64,000 bases of DNA, from positions 1,488,001 through 1,552,000 of the forward strand of contig NZ_CP022584.1 of the NCBI RefSeq assembly GCF_002240225.1, written 5' to 3'. A program made the translations under genes and the position numbers. The stretch is from Paenibacillus physcomitrellae. GTDB lineage: Bacteria; Bacillota; Bacilli; Paenibacillales; Paenibacillaceae. Below, piece by piece: positions 28,051-36,550 of the stretch. Every line of letters begins with the position of its first letter. The stretch's first letter is position 1. The notes beneath the pieces are model-generated. The model was not told where the DNA came from and searched no databases. It saw only the letters and a list, made by a program, of their open reading frames with translations.

Positions 28051-29019
28051 TCAATTGTTATCCGAAGCCGCATCATAGGCCACAATAATTTTCTGTACCA
28101 AAGAATGACGCACAACATCCGACTCATTGAAGTGAACGAACCCGATTTCCTCAATCTGGCTCAAAATCGTGCTGGCTTCAATTAATCCGGATTTCTTGCC
28201 TCTAGGCAAATCGATCTGCGTCATATCGCCAGTTATGACCATTTTGGAGCCGAAACCAAGCCGCGTCAAGAACATTTTCATTTGCTCCGGCGTTGTGTTC
28301 TGGGCCTCATCCAAAATAATAAACGAATCATCCAGCGTTCTTCCCCGCATATAAGCAAGCGGAGCAATTTCAATCAATCCGCGTTCCAGCGCCTTGGCCA
28401 CCTGATCCGGGCCCATCACGTCATACAGGGCGTCGTACAAAGGCCGCAGGTAAGGATCCACCTTTTCCTGTAGATCTCCCGGCAGGAACCCGAGACTTTC
28501 ACCCGCTTCCACCGCTGGACGGGTAAGGACGATCTTTTTGACTGATCCTTCCTTCAAAGCCGCAATGGCCAGAACGACAGCTAAATAGGTCTTACCCGTA
28601 CCTGCAGGACCGATTCCAAATACGATATCCCGTTTCTTGATCATCGTTACGTAATGATTCTGGCCAATGGTTTTGACCCGGATCGGTTTGCCGCGGTAGG
28701 TTACGGCGATTTCACCTTTATATAAATTAAGCAGCTGGTCTGCCCGCAGATCCAGCGCAAGATCGATGGCGTAAGAAACATCCCGTTCCGTCAGCACATA
28801 TCCGCCCCGGATCAGCTCAAGCAGCACTTCGAACAGCTGCTGGGCAACCATGGTATCCCGGTCCCCGCCGCGGACCGAAATTTCCGATTCGCGTGAGACC
28901 ACTTGCACGTCAATTTTCTTTTCCACCAGTTTCAGGAATATATCCTGAGGACCAAATAAAGAAAGTCCTTCTGAAGCATTTTTAAGCGGGATTCTGATCA
29001 CAGTCTGTTGTTCTGCCAA
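28051..29019 (-). CDS. phoH: PhoH family P-loop protein
   Basis: A 322-residue PhoH/YlaK-type ATPase. Walker A GPAGTGKTYLAVV is at ~residues 137-149 and Walker B FIILDEAQN at ~235. The family is an RNase-associated or RNA-helicase-like ATPase often next to ybeY in rRNA processing loci. The start is a TTG preceded by GGAGAATGA, 6 bp after the yqfD stop, so the two are coupled. Confidence 0.94.
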   Translation of the reverse strand: MAEQQTVIRIPLKNASEGLSLFGPQDIFLKLVEKKIDVQVVSRESEISVRGGDRDTMVAQQLFEVLLELIRGGYVLTERDVSYAIDLALDLRADQLLNLYKGEIAVTYRGKPIRVKTIGQNHYVTMIKKRDIVFGIGPAGTGKTYLAVVLAIAALKEGSVKKIVLTRPAVEAGESLGFLPGDLQEKVDPYLRPLYDALYDVMGPDQVAKALERGLIEIAPLAYMRGRTLDDSFIILDEAQNTTPEQMKMFLTRLGFGSKMVITGDMTQIDLPRGKKSGLIEASTILSQIEEIGFVHFNESDVVRHSLVQKIIVAYDAASDNN

Positions 29020-29025
29020 ATATAC

Positions 29026-30207
29026 TCATTCTCCTTGATCTTGGACTATAGGAACCTCTTCCGCGATATTCTGCTCTACCTCAAACAACACTTTCATATA
29101 AACTTTACCATTCTCAGTCTTCTCATGCAAAATTTTTTCCGCTTTAACGACGGCATCCGCACCGTTTTTCGCTAAAATATCCCGTTTCGCCTGGGCAATC
29201 CCGCTCGCTTTCGCCTGCTCCGGCGTCTGCTCAATTTCAATATCCGCCTTTTCCATTACGTTTTCGCTCATCCAGCCGATCGGAAGCTTCCACTTCCGCC
29301 AGGTGATCGGATTGTTTTCTGTATAGGTGACACTCTCGGCAAATTGGTTTTTCCCGTAACCGGTAAGCTGAATCGCCGTGTTCCCAAAGTACAGATACCC
29401 TTTTGTTTTTTTGGCGCCGCTAAGGACACTTTCTTTCTTCACCAGCGGAGTTTCAATGTTATATTCATGCCAAACCAGTCCGCGCACCTCTCCTTTGGAG
29501 ACGACCGTTTGCCCGGCCTGATAACCGGCAATCAGCACCGCACCTTTTTTGACCCGGTCATTCTTAGCCACCTTCGGATATCCTCTTTCCGCATAAATAT
29601 AAGTAACAACCGCATCCGATTTGCTGACAAGATTGCGGGGGCTGTTTAAATTCTGGTCTTTCGGTTTAGTTGCTTCCACCACCTCAATCGTCGCCTTGGT
29701 ACCATGGATGGTAACCCCTACCCAAGACGTGCCTTCCAACTTCCTTGTCAATGTTTTGGAGAGCTTGTCCTGTTCAGGCAGCTTAAATTTCCACTGAAAA
29801 GGGAACAGCCCCTCCTCTTTGGCGGCCTCCTTAATGTCTTCAGCCGGGATATTCACATTGCCCTTCACTTCCACATCCCAAACCAAGGAGGACATAAAAA
29901 AGATAGCCAGAACAAATAGAACGATACCGGCGGCAAACCATTTGCGGCGCAGCACCCGGAGCGAAAGGAACGGCAGGCCATTCCGCTGTTTCACATGCAT
30001 CCGGCAGCTTGTCTGCTTCAAGAGCGGACGCAGCCTGAAGAAATCACCAAGCATGACGTTCAGCTCCATCCGCCTTCCTGGCAGGGGTTTGACCTCCCAA
30101 ACCCCTATCCCCTTCTCCCCGCATTTATTGATCAACTGTTCCAAATCGCCTCCACGGATGTCCAGCCTAACCCATCCGCGGAGAAAGCTAAAGGCCGATT
30201 CTTTCAC
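29026..30207 (-). CDS. yqfD: sporulation protein YqfD
   Basis: A 393-residue member of the YqfD family made in the mother cell in sporulating Firmicutes. It has a cytoplasmic N-terminal region (~1-85), one transmembrane helix near 90-110 (GIVLFVLAIFFMSSLVWDVE) and a large extracytoplasmic region. That region starts with a POTRA-like VKGNVNIPAEDIKEAAKEEG. The GTG start overlaps the yqfC stop (GTGA). The family is a conserved sporulation marker with no known biochemistry. Confidence 0.92.
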   Translation of the reverse strand: MKESAFSFLRGWVRLDIRGGDLEQLINKCGEKGIGVWEVKPLPGRRMELNVMLGDFFRLRPLLKQTSCRMHVKQRNGLPFLSLRVLRRKWFAAGIVLFVLAIFFMSSLVWDVEVKGNVNIPAEDIKEAAKEEGLFPFQWKFKLPEQDKLSKTLTRKLEGTSWVGVTIHGTKATIEVVEATKPKDQNLNSPRNLVSKSDAVVTYIYAERGYPKVAKNDRVKKGAVLIAGYQAGQTVVSKGEVRGLVWHEYNIETPLVKKESVLSGAKKTKGYLYFGNTAIQLTGYGKNQFAESVTYTENNPITWRKWKLPIGWMSENVMEKADIEIEQTPEQAKASGIAQAKRDILAKNGADAVVKAEKILHEKTENGKVYMKVLFEVEQNIAEEVPIVQDQGE

Positions 30208-30497
30208 GGCTTCTCCCCCGTTCCACGATACTTGATTTCCTCGATATCCCCTTCTACCATGATCTCCTGGGGCATAATGGTCTTGATGACCAGATCTTTT
30301 CCCGTTACTTCGAGGCCGCCTTCACTGAGTGCCAAACTTAACCGCTCTTCCGAAAAATGCAGAACGCCCCTGTGATTCTCAATGAGCAGCTGCTTCCCGC
30401 CTACAAGCGTAAGTCTGGGCAGCTCAAAGACGAGATCCCCCGGGAGATCGAGCGCATCAACGGTCCATTTGCGAAATTTGCGGGCAATGCGGCTCAT
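30204..30497 (-). CDS. yqfC: sporulation protein YqfC (YabP family)
   Basis: The protein has 97 residues from the ATG at 30497, which has AGGAGG 10 bp upstream; a TTG at 30506 lies too close to the site. It is a YabP/YqfC-like protein with LPRLTLVGGKQLLIENHRG and a repeated beta-rich pattern (DLVIKTIMPQEIMVEGDIEEI). Bacillus homologues are sigma-E-dependent mother-cell proteins. It overlaps yqfD by 4 bp. A candidate sigma-E promoter lies ~25 bp upstream (30528-30556). Confidence 0.92.
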   Translation of the reverse strand: MSRIARKFRKWTVDALDLPGDLVFELPRLTLVGGKQLLIENHRGVLHFSEERLSLALSEGGLEVTGKDLVIKTIMPQEIMVEGDIEEIKYRGTGEKP

Positions 30498-30527
30498 ACG
30501 AGGCAATCCTCCTTTCCCTATGCTACA

Positions 30528-30556
30528 AAATTATGCGGGAAGCTCCTGTTTTATGA
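30528..30556 (-). promoter_or_regulatory. candidate sigma-E promoter of yqfCD
   Basis: On the minus strand TCATAAA (30550-30556), 14 bp, then CATAATTT (30528-30535) resembles the mother-cell sigma-E consensus (ATA-type -35, CATA-type -10). The family of the downstream genes supports this assignment. Confidence 0.45.
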
Positions 30557-30975
30557 GAAGCAGCTAAGAAACAAGGCAGATCCCGTATTGAAAAAGACCC
30601 GTTTAGCTGGATGGACAAGATCAATCCCATTTGACTGCTAGGGGAAAGTTCAAGGAGTAGCGAAATCAACGTGTGAAATTCACTTGGAATTAAGACAAAG
30701 AGGGATTTAGGAATTAGAATTTATGGGATTGGGGTTGCGGTTGAGGAGTTAGCATAAATGAAGATAAAAGGGTACTGTGGAAATTGATCTTATGAGAACT
30801 TTGGGAAAGGGCCCCTAGTTAGAGTTGAGTTTGGATTCCAGTTCGGGTTTCAATTCGGGTTCCAATTCGGGTTCCGGGTCCAGTGCCAGTTCCGGTTAGA
30901 GTTAAGGTTTGGGTAATAAGTTCGGGTTAAGGTTCAGGTTAGAATCGAGGTTGGAAGTGAGTTGGAAATTTAGAC
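30557..30975. repeat. gene-free gap with degenerate 12-bp repeats
   Basis: About 420 bp without a convincing gene. From ~30820 to 30970 the plus strand is built of imperfect 12-bp units related to CAATTCGGGTTC (CAATTCGGGTTC twice in tandem, then CAGTTCCGGTTA, GAGTTAAGGTTT, CGGGTTAAGGTT, CAGGTTAGAATC). The rest is purine-rich and featureless. In B. subtilis, yqeZ, floA and yqfB lie here between yqeY and yqfC. Confidence 0.6.
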
Positions 30976-31012
30976 AGCAAAAAACGCCCCTCCAAAGGAA
31001 GGGCGTTTTGCT
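30976..31012. terminator. bidirectional terminator after yqeY
   Basis: AGCAAAAAACGCCCCTCC/GGAAGGGCGTTTTGCT with an AAA loop, immediately past the yqeY stop codon. Confidence 0.88.
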
Positions 31013-31018
31013 ATTCTT

Positions 31019-31462
31019 TTATTGCAGCAGTTGCTGAACTGCCTGGTTTACAAGTTTGCCATCCGCCCGTCCTTTGACTTTAGGCATTAGCGCACTCATT
31101 ACTTTCCCCATGTCGGCTTTCGAAGAAGCACCGGTTTCCTGGATGGTCTGCTGTACAATTACTTTAATTTCTTCTTCGGTAAGCTGCTCGGGGAGGTACC
31201 GGGCAATAATATCAATCTCGACATTTAAATTATCTGCAAGATCTTCGCGGCCTGCTTTAATAAAATCCTGGAGGGCATCTTTGCGCTGTTTGATTTCACG
31301 ACTTAGGATATCAAGCACTTCATCATCGTTCAGAGTTCTCTTCAGATCTATTTCAAGATTCTTGATCGTAGCACGAACCATACGAATCGTGGTGAGTTTG
31401 AACTTTTCCTGATTCCTCATCGCTTGCTTCATATCTTCGTTTAATCGTTCGCTAAGATTCAT
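31019..31462 (-). CDS. yqeY: GatB/YqeY domain-containing protein
   Basis: The protein has 147 residues from the ATG at 31462 (AGGAGG 11 bp upstream). YqeY resembles the tail domain of the amidotransferase subunit GatB and is suspected to bind tRNA. Motifs include [21 protein letters not shown] [33 protein letters not shown] and [13 protein letters not shown], with [21 protein letters not shown] at the C-terminus. It follows rpsU, the universal Bacillales order. Confidence 0.94.
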   Translation of the reverse strand: MNLSERLNEDMKQAMRNQEKFKLTTIRMVRATIKNLEIDLKRTLNDDEVLDILSREIKQRKDALQDFIKAGREDLADNLNVEIDIIARYLPEQLTEEEIKVIVQQTIQETGASSKADMGKVMSALMPKVKGRADGKLVNQAVQQLLQ

Positions 31463-31477
31463 GAAGTTCAAATCCTC

Positions 31478-31651
31478 CTAGAACTTTCTCTTACGAGCAG
31501 CCTCAGACTTTTTCTTGCGTTTAACGCTTGGCTTTTCATAATGCTTGCGTTTCTTCACCTCAGCCAGGACACCGTCCTTAGCAATGGAGCGCTTAAAGCG
31601 ACGAAGTGCAGCATCGATTGTCTCATTTTTGCGAACTTTCGTTTCAGACAC
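31478..31651 (-). CDS. rpsU: 30S ribosomal protein S21
   Basis: A 57-residue protein starting at the GTG at 31651, which has GGAGGG 7 bp upstream. It reads [20 protein letters not shown] and ends in the basic tail [15 protein letters not shown]21 binds near the anti-Shine-Dalgarno end of 16S rRNA on the platform. The extra residues of a longer open frame upstream contain no binding site. Confidence 0.97.
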   Translation of the reverse strand: MSETKVRKNETIDAALRRFKRSIAKDGVLAEVKKRKHYEKPSVKRKKKSEAARKRKF

Positions 31652-31966
31652 CAGTTTTCCCTCCCTCCGACCAGACCGTCCAAGAGCATAACACGGTTCA
31701 TCATTCTTCATTATAGGTGAAGAGAGAACTTAGGTCAACTACTCTGAAAATAATCCCTGCAACTCAGACTTAAGTTCCGGGTTCGACAAACTCTAACAAG
31801 TCCGAAAAACACTACAAAAACCCGCATAAATCCGCCATTCTCTTTAAATTTCACTTAAATCTTGCAATCCAGATTTGGAAAAGTTTAAAGCGCCGAACTC
31901 TATTTCTTCTTGAATCAGATCTCAGCCTCTTCTAAGCCTGCTCAACCTGACAACCAACCTGGCAAC

Positions 31967-32332
31967 TTACTCGGCGTGCGAAGCAGAAACTCCAGTAAGC
32001 GCCCCCAGCTTGGCCCCGCCAAGCAAATGGAAGTGCAGGTGGAATACGGTCTGTCCTCCGTCAGGTCCGCAATTGTTGATCAGTCTGTAGCCCGTTTCAG
32101 CAATATCCAGCTGTTTAGCTGTCGTTTGCGCAACTTGGTGCAGCTTGCCGATCAAGGCAAAATCCTCGCCTTCCGCCTCATTCATTGAAGCGATATGTTT
32201 CTTCGGGATCATGACCGCATGAACCGGCGCAGCAGGCTGAATGTCATGGAAGACCAGAAACTCGTCGTCTTCATAAATTTTGTTGGAAGGAATGTCTCCG
32301 TTTACGATTTTGCAAAATAAGCAGTTCTCCAT
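31967..32332 (-). CDS. HIT family nucleotide-binding hydrolase (HinT-like)
   Basis: A 121-residue histidine triad protein. The N-terminal CLFCKIVNGDIPSNKIYEDDE and the triad HLHFHLLGG at ~99-107 are typical of Hint purine-nucleoside phosphoramidases, whose zinc-binding Cys pair is also present (C5, C8). The ATG has AGGAGG upstream. It may be a purine-nucleotide aminoacyl-AMP hydrolase. It lies about 95 nt downstream of the small-RNA terminator at 32431-32446 and could be attenuated by it. Confidence 0.94.
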   Translation of the reverse strand: MENCLFCKIVNGDIPSNKIYEDDEFLVFHDIQPAAPVHAVMIPKKHIASMNEAEGEDFALIGKLHQVAQTTAKQLDIAETGYRLINNCGPDGGQTVFHLHFHLLGGAKLGALTGVSASHAE

Positions 32333-32430
32333 GTTACATGGCCTCCTGGAAATTTATGTACTGGAGCTTCAGGTGCCGGAAACCGTCTGCCGGCAGCCTC
32401 TCCTTAACTATCATACCTAATAAACCAGGC

Positions 32431-32561
32431 AAAAAAAAGAAGCACCCGGCACTCCCCTGAAAGGAGTGCGCCGGACGGACGTATTAGCAGGAGCTGCAGC
32501 TGCGTTGCTCGAACTCTAGCCCATACGTCCGTCCAGGTGGCTTCTTGAGTAATGTCGGCTT
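32431..32561 (-). ncRNA. candidate structured small RNA (three-helix) with intrinsic terminator
   Basis: On the minus strand a closing helix GAAGCC/GGUGCUUC (32536-32544 with 32439-32446) encloses two arms. The long arm has a perfect 12-bp stem GGACGGACGUAU (32523-32534 with 32473-32484) capped by a ~37-nt loop that contains GCAGCUGCAGCUCCUGC. The short arm is CACUCC/GGAGUG extended by CCGG (32446-32474). A run of U8 follows at once (32431-32438). The multi-helix arrangement matches no family that I recognise. An extended -10 promoter lies just upstream (32568-32576). The transcript would be ~130 nt, and the HIT gene begins ~100 nt beyond it. Confidence 0.6.
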
Positions 32562-32567
32562 AGCTGT

Positions 32568-32576
32568 ATTATAACA
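32568..32576 (-). promoter_or_regulatory. extended -10 promoter of the candidate small RNA
   Basis: TGTTATAAT (32568-32576 on the minus strand) is a perfect TATAAT with the TG extension at the right spacing. No good -35 box is seen. The predicted start is near 32561. Confidence 0.6.
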
Positions 32577-33086
32577 GCGGTATTAAACTGTCTCTGTGAT
32601 TTGGATCACGCCAAATCCTTCCGCTTACAACCGACCGTTATCCTATGATTTAGAAGCCTGTGATAATTAAAAGCCCAAAAGTTTCCTCAGGCTCAACTCA
32701 GGCTTAAATGCTTAGCGAGAGTTTATACTGGGGGATTCAATGCGAAACAGCTGATTTCTTTCACCTTTTTCCACGAATCAACACGGCCAATTGGTCACTT
32801 GTGTTGTACCGTTCCATACTTACTCGGATTTAAAAATAGCCGATATTACTGCCTGAATGAAAATAGCAGACTGAAATATTCGCTTACTTCTCTGATGGAA
32901 TAATGCAATAACGGAATAACAGAAGAAACAGGACAGAAGAAACAAGAGAGAAAAGAAAGACAGGAAAAAGAGTAGGAAATCAGAGCGATTTAAACGCCTA
33001 ACTAAATAACTATAAGCTAAAAAACTTAGGAACAAATAAAACTTAGAAAACGAATTAAAAATAGGTAGGAAAATAGAAAAAAAATA
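32577..33086. other. AT-rich gene-free stretch
   Basis: About 510 bp, AT-rich, with no credible gene. A 71-codon hydrophobic frame at 32820-33035 (minus) has low-complexity F/L/S composition and no binding site. I see no repeat or motif beyond the small-RNA promoter at its left side. Confidence 0.5.
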
Positions 33087-33131
33087 AAACCTAGGCGATC
33101 CTCCTGAATGAAAGGATTCTCGCCTAGGTTT
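33087..33131. terminator. terminator of the addBA-sbcDC operon
   Basis: An 11-bp stem AAACCTAGGCG/CGCCTAGGTTT with an inner loop, flanked by A/T runs, just after the sbcC stop codon. Confidence 0.85.
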
Positions 33132-33139
33132 ATATAAAA

Positions 33140-36100
33140 TTAAAGTTTCTCGAGGTGAATGCGGGAGCCTTCTCCCGCATTCACCGCCGGCTGTACAATC
33201 AGCTTGCGGGGCAGGCGCTCGCGCAGTTCTGCTACGTGGCTGATGACGCCGACGGAGAGATGATCATGATGCAGATGCTCAAGCGACGTAATCACCGTGT
33301 CCAGCAGCTCCGGATCCAGTGTGCCGAACCCTTCGTCCAGGAAGAAAAACTGGAGCGGATATTGGCCGCGCAGCTGGATCTGGGCGGATAAAGCCAGCGC
33401 CAAAGCCAGCGAGGTCAGGAAGGTTTCGCCTCCCGACAAGGTGGACACTGGCCGTTTCACACCGCCGTTGGCGTCATCGCGAATGACAAATCCGCCGCCG
33501 GAATCCGTTTCCAGGGAATAGCGCTGCTTGGTCAGAAACCGCAGCCGCTGCGAAGCCGCCTGGCTGACATGAACCAGCTGCTCCTCGGCTACATACTCCA
33601 CAAACGCATTACCTCTTAGCGTACTCTGAAGTTTGCCGAGCAGCCCGCTCTCATGCTCCAGCGCGCTGCGCTGCTGTTCAAGCTCCTGCCAGCGGACATG
33701 GCGTTTCTCCACATCCTCCAGATCGCGCTGTGCTTTCGCTTTCTCCTGAAGAGCCAGCTCATCCTGCGCCTGGTATTCCCGGAAGGTCCGCTGGACTTCG
33801 TTCCACGCTTCTTCCGAAAGGCTTCTGCCGTTCAAACGAAGCTCCAGATCCCGCAGCGTTACGGCCAGTTCCTGCTGCTGCTTACGGTGCTGTTCAGCCA
33901 GCCGCGCAAGCTCCTCGGCTTCTTCCCGGCCGATCGCCGCTTCTGCAGCCGCTTGTTCGGTCGCAAAAGGGGCGTCTGACAACGCCTGTTCCCAGCGGCG
34001 CTCCTGCTCAGCCGCCTGTTCGGCAGCGGCTGCCGCTGCCTGACGAGCCAACACGTCAGCCTGGGCCGTTTCATTCCGCAGCTGCTGGGCCGCTGCCAGC
34101 TGTTCCCGGGCCTCCCGAGCAGCCGTTCGCAGCTGAACCAGCCTTGACTCGGCTGCGGCCAGCAGCGCTTCGGCTGGTTCCCCGCCCGTCAGGGCAGCCA
34201 GCCGTTTACTCTTCTCTTCTATCAGCTGGAGGCCGCCCTTGAGCCGGGTTGAGCATTCAACCAGCTCTCTGTCCAAGGCCGCCAGCTGCTCCGACAAGAC
34301 GCGCAGCCTGCTCGTCTTGTCTTCGATGTACGGCCCGCTGACTTCGAGGCGGTGGCGCACATCCTCGGCCTGCAGGTCCTTGGCCTGCATGGCCTCGTAG
34401 CTGCGCTGCAGCTCATCCGGGGTCATACCGGGATGAGCTGCAGCCCATTCGGCTGCACGGCGCTGCACGTCAGCCTCAAGCGCGGAGCAGCGTGCCTGCT
34501 GCTGCTCCGCCTGGGCCGCGGCTGCCTGTTCCTCGGCAGCCGCCAGGGCGCAGCGCTGGCGCAGTTCGGCGCCAGCGCTGCGCTGCCCGCGGACCCGGCT
34601 CTGCAACGCAGAGAGCCGGGTGCCGCTGCCGCCGCGCGCGGTGCGCAGCGCGGCAAGCCGGGCGCGGGCGCTCTCCGCGTCCAGCGGAGCGCCCGGCCGG
34701 GCGGCGGCGGTCTGCGTAGCCGCCGCCGCTTCGCTGGATGCCGCCGGGTCTGCGGCGGCATCCAGGCTTTCCAGGGCCGCGCGCACCGATTCCAGGTCGC
34801 GCGCGGCCCCGAAGCGCAGCTCCCGGCATTCCGGGAGCAGAGCGGCCACGGCCTGGAGCTCCGCCTCCAGCGCCGCCGTTCCCTCGTCACCGTGCACAGC
34901 CGGCGAAGGATGCTCCAGCGAGCCGCACACCGGGCAGGCTCCGCCCTCGTGCAGCTCCTGGGCCAGCCGGACGGACCAGACGTGCAGCTCCTGCTCCTTC
35001 AGCTGATGCCGGAGCTGTGCTTCACGCCGCTCCAGCTCCTCACCAAGGCCCTGCAGCTCCTGCTCCTGGTTCTGCAGCTCAGCGGCAAGCCGGTAGGCTT
35101 CGGCAAGGGTGTCCTGCCGCTCAGCTTCGCTGCGCGCCGCCTCTGCCGTCAACTCCTGCAGCTGCCGGAGCGCTTCTTCTTGTCTGCTGCGCAGCTGGCC
35201 GGCTTCCAAGCGGGTCTGCTCCAGCTGCTGCTCCGCAGCGGCCAAAGCTTCCTTGCGCTGCATCCCTTCCTGCAGCAACCGGCGCTCGGCCGATTTCACC
35301 TCAAGCTCTTTGAGCTGCTGCTCCAGCTCTTTGCGCCGGTGCACAGCCTTGTTCAGCAGCGTTTCTTCCTTCGCCGCCTCTTCAGCAGCCAGCTTCCGCT
35401 TCTGCTCGATCTCCTGCTGTCTGCCCAGCTGCCCGGCTTGCTCAGCTTTAAGCTGCTCGGCTTCAGCCTGCAGCTGGCGGGCCTGCTCCAGCTGCTCCAG
35501 CCTGCGGAGCAGCGGCGGTTCCTCCTGCGCCAAAACTTCATCTGCAGCAGCTGACATCTTCACGGCTTCGCCCGCCTTTTCCTCGGCTGCAGCCGCGCTG
35601 GAGGCTGCAGCTTCAGCCGCAGCCCTTCGCGCCCTCGCCGTCTCTGCCGCTTCCTGCCAGCCTTTCAGGACAGGCAGCAGCTGCTCGGCGGCTTCAGCAT
35701 GGCGCAGCTTATGCTCGGCTGCTTCAATGGCCGGGTTATTTGCGGTAAGGCGTGCTTCCTCCGCCATCAACCGCTGTTTCTCCTGCATCAGCTCGCGGAT
35801 TTTGGACGCTTCCTCCGCCTTCTGACGGACTTCTGCAAGCCGGGTCCGAGCCGCATGTGCCTCTTCCTCTGCCAAAGCCAGCCTTTCAGCAGCTGCTTTG
35901 ACCGCTTCCTCGGAAGCCTGGCCAAGCCCCTGCTGCTCGGCGGTCAGCTCCTTCAGACGGCTCTCCGTCTCCTTCACTCTCCGGCTCAGCTTGACTGCAA
36001 GCTGATCTCCGTATTTCTCCAGATGGAACAGACGCTGCAGCATCTGCCGCCGCTCGCTCCCCTTTAATGCAAGAAATTCCGAGAACTTCCCTTGAGGCAG

Positions 36101-36550
36101 CACAACCGCCCGGGTGAAGTCGTCCATCTTCAAGCCGATTTTCTCTTCCACACAACGGTTCACCTCGGCCAGCTTGTCCGCGAGCACAGTCTCCCCTTCA
36201 GGCTTGAGTTCAATGAAACGGCTGATCGTGCAGCTCACCGACTGCTCCCCGGTCCGTTTGAAACGCCGTTCCACCCGGTAGCGGCTGCTGCCTTTCGGGC
36301 TTGTCAGCTCAAAGGTATAAGCGACGAACAGGCTGTCCTCGGAATGATTCATAATGCCTTGCGTGCCGTTTACCGCCCGTTCCACCTTACCGTAAAGTGC
36401 AAGAGTCATCGCATCCAGCAACGTCGATTTACCGCTTCCCGTCGGTCCGAAGATGCCGAACAAACCTGTCTCGCAAAGCGCCGTAAAATCTATTTCCTGA
36501 CTTTCCCGGTAACTTTGCAATCCTGATAATTTTAGTAGAATCGGCTTCAT
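33140..36550 (-). CDS. sbcC: SbcC, SMC-like ATPase subunit of the SbcCD nuclease
   Basis: A 1136-residue Rad50-like ATPase. Walker A GPTGSGKST is at 35-43, and the signature/Walker B region near the C-terminus is FLDEGFGTLD. The two halves are joined by long coiled coils rich in A, E, Q and L. The zinc-hook CPVC is at 539-542 in GGACPVCGSLEHPSP. With SbcD it opens hairpins and processes double-strand-break ends. The ATG overlaps sbcD by 4 bp (ATGA). The coiled coil after the hook (~residues 570-690) is unusually Ala/Arg-rich, matching a strong GC peak in the DNA (~34480-34830). Confidence 0.95.
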   Translation of the reverse strand: MKPILLKLSGLQSYRESQEIDFTALCETGLFGIFGPTGSGKSTLLDAMTLALYGKVERAVNGTQGIMNHSEDSLFVAYTFELTSPKGSSRYRVERRFKRTGEQSVSCTISRFIELKPEGETVLADKLAEVNRCVEEKIGLKMDDFTRAVVLPQGKFSEFLALKGSERRQMLQRLFHLEKYGDQLAVKLSRRVKETESRLKELTAEQQGLGQASEEAVKAAAERLALAEEEAHAARTRLAEVRQKAEEASKIRELMQEKQRLMAEEARLTANNPAIEAAEHKLRHAEAAEQLLPVLKGWQEAAETARARRAAAEAAASSAAAAEEKAGEAVKMSAAADEVLAQEEPPLLRRLEQLEQARQLQAEAEQLKAEQAGQLGRQQEIEQKRKLAAEEAAKEETLLNKAVHRRKELEQQLKELEVKSAERRLLQEGMQRKEALAAAEQQLEQTRLEAGQLRSRQEEALRQLQELTAEAARSEAERQDTLAEAYRLAAELQNQEQELQGLGEELERREAQLRHQLKEQELHVWSVRLAQELHEGGACPVCGSLEHPSPAVHGDEGTAALEAELQAVAALLPECRELRFGAARDLESVRAALESLDAAADPAASSEAAAATQTAAARPGAPLDAESARARLAALRTARGGSGTRLSALQSRVRGQRSAGAELRQRCALAAAEEQAAAAQAEQQQARCSALEADVQRRAAEWAAAHPGMTPDELQRSYEAMQAKDLQAEDVRHRLEVSGPYIEDKTSRLRVLSEQLAALDRELVECSTRLKGGLQLIEEKSKRLAALTGGEPAEALLAAAESRLVQLRTAAREAREQLAAAQQLRNETAQADVLARQAAAAAAEQAAEQERRWEQALSDAPFATEQAAAEAAIGREEAEELARLAEQHRKQQQELAVTLRDLELRLNGRSLSEEAWNEVQRTFREYQAQDELALQEKAKAQRDLEDVEKRHVRWQELEQQRSALEHESGLLGKLQSTLRGNAFVEYVAEEQLVHVSQAASQRLRFLTKQRYSLETDSGGGFVIRDDANGGVKRPVSTLSGGETFLTSLALALALSAQIQLRGQYPLQFFFLDEGFGTLDPELLDTVITSLEHLHHDHLSVGVISHVAELRERLPRKLIVQPAVNAGEGSRIHLEKL

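Noticed and set aside
30841..30900. tRNA-like TTCGAATC/GGTTC segments
   Set aside because: The GGTTC repeats belong to the 12-bp array; no cloverleaf can be drawn.
30820..30970. 12-bp repeats as a CRISPR array
   Set aside because: Units are degenerate, have no unique spacers of constant length and no cas gene is near.
32820..33035. 71-codon minus-strand hydrophobic frame
   Set aside because: AT-rich F/L/S composition and no binding site; likely chance.
34352..35554. 400-codon plus-strand open frame opposite sbcC
   Set aside because: Low-complexity A/L/Q/R translation caused by the sbcC coiled-coil repeats.
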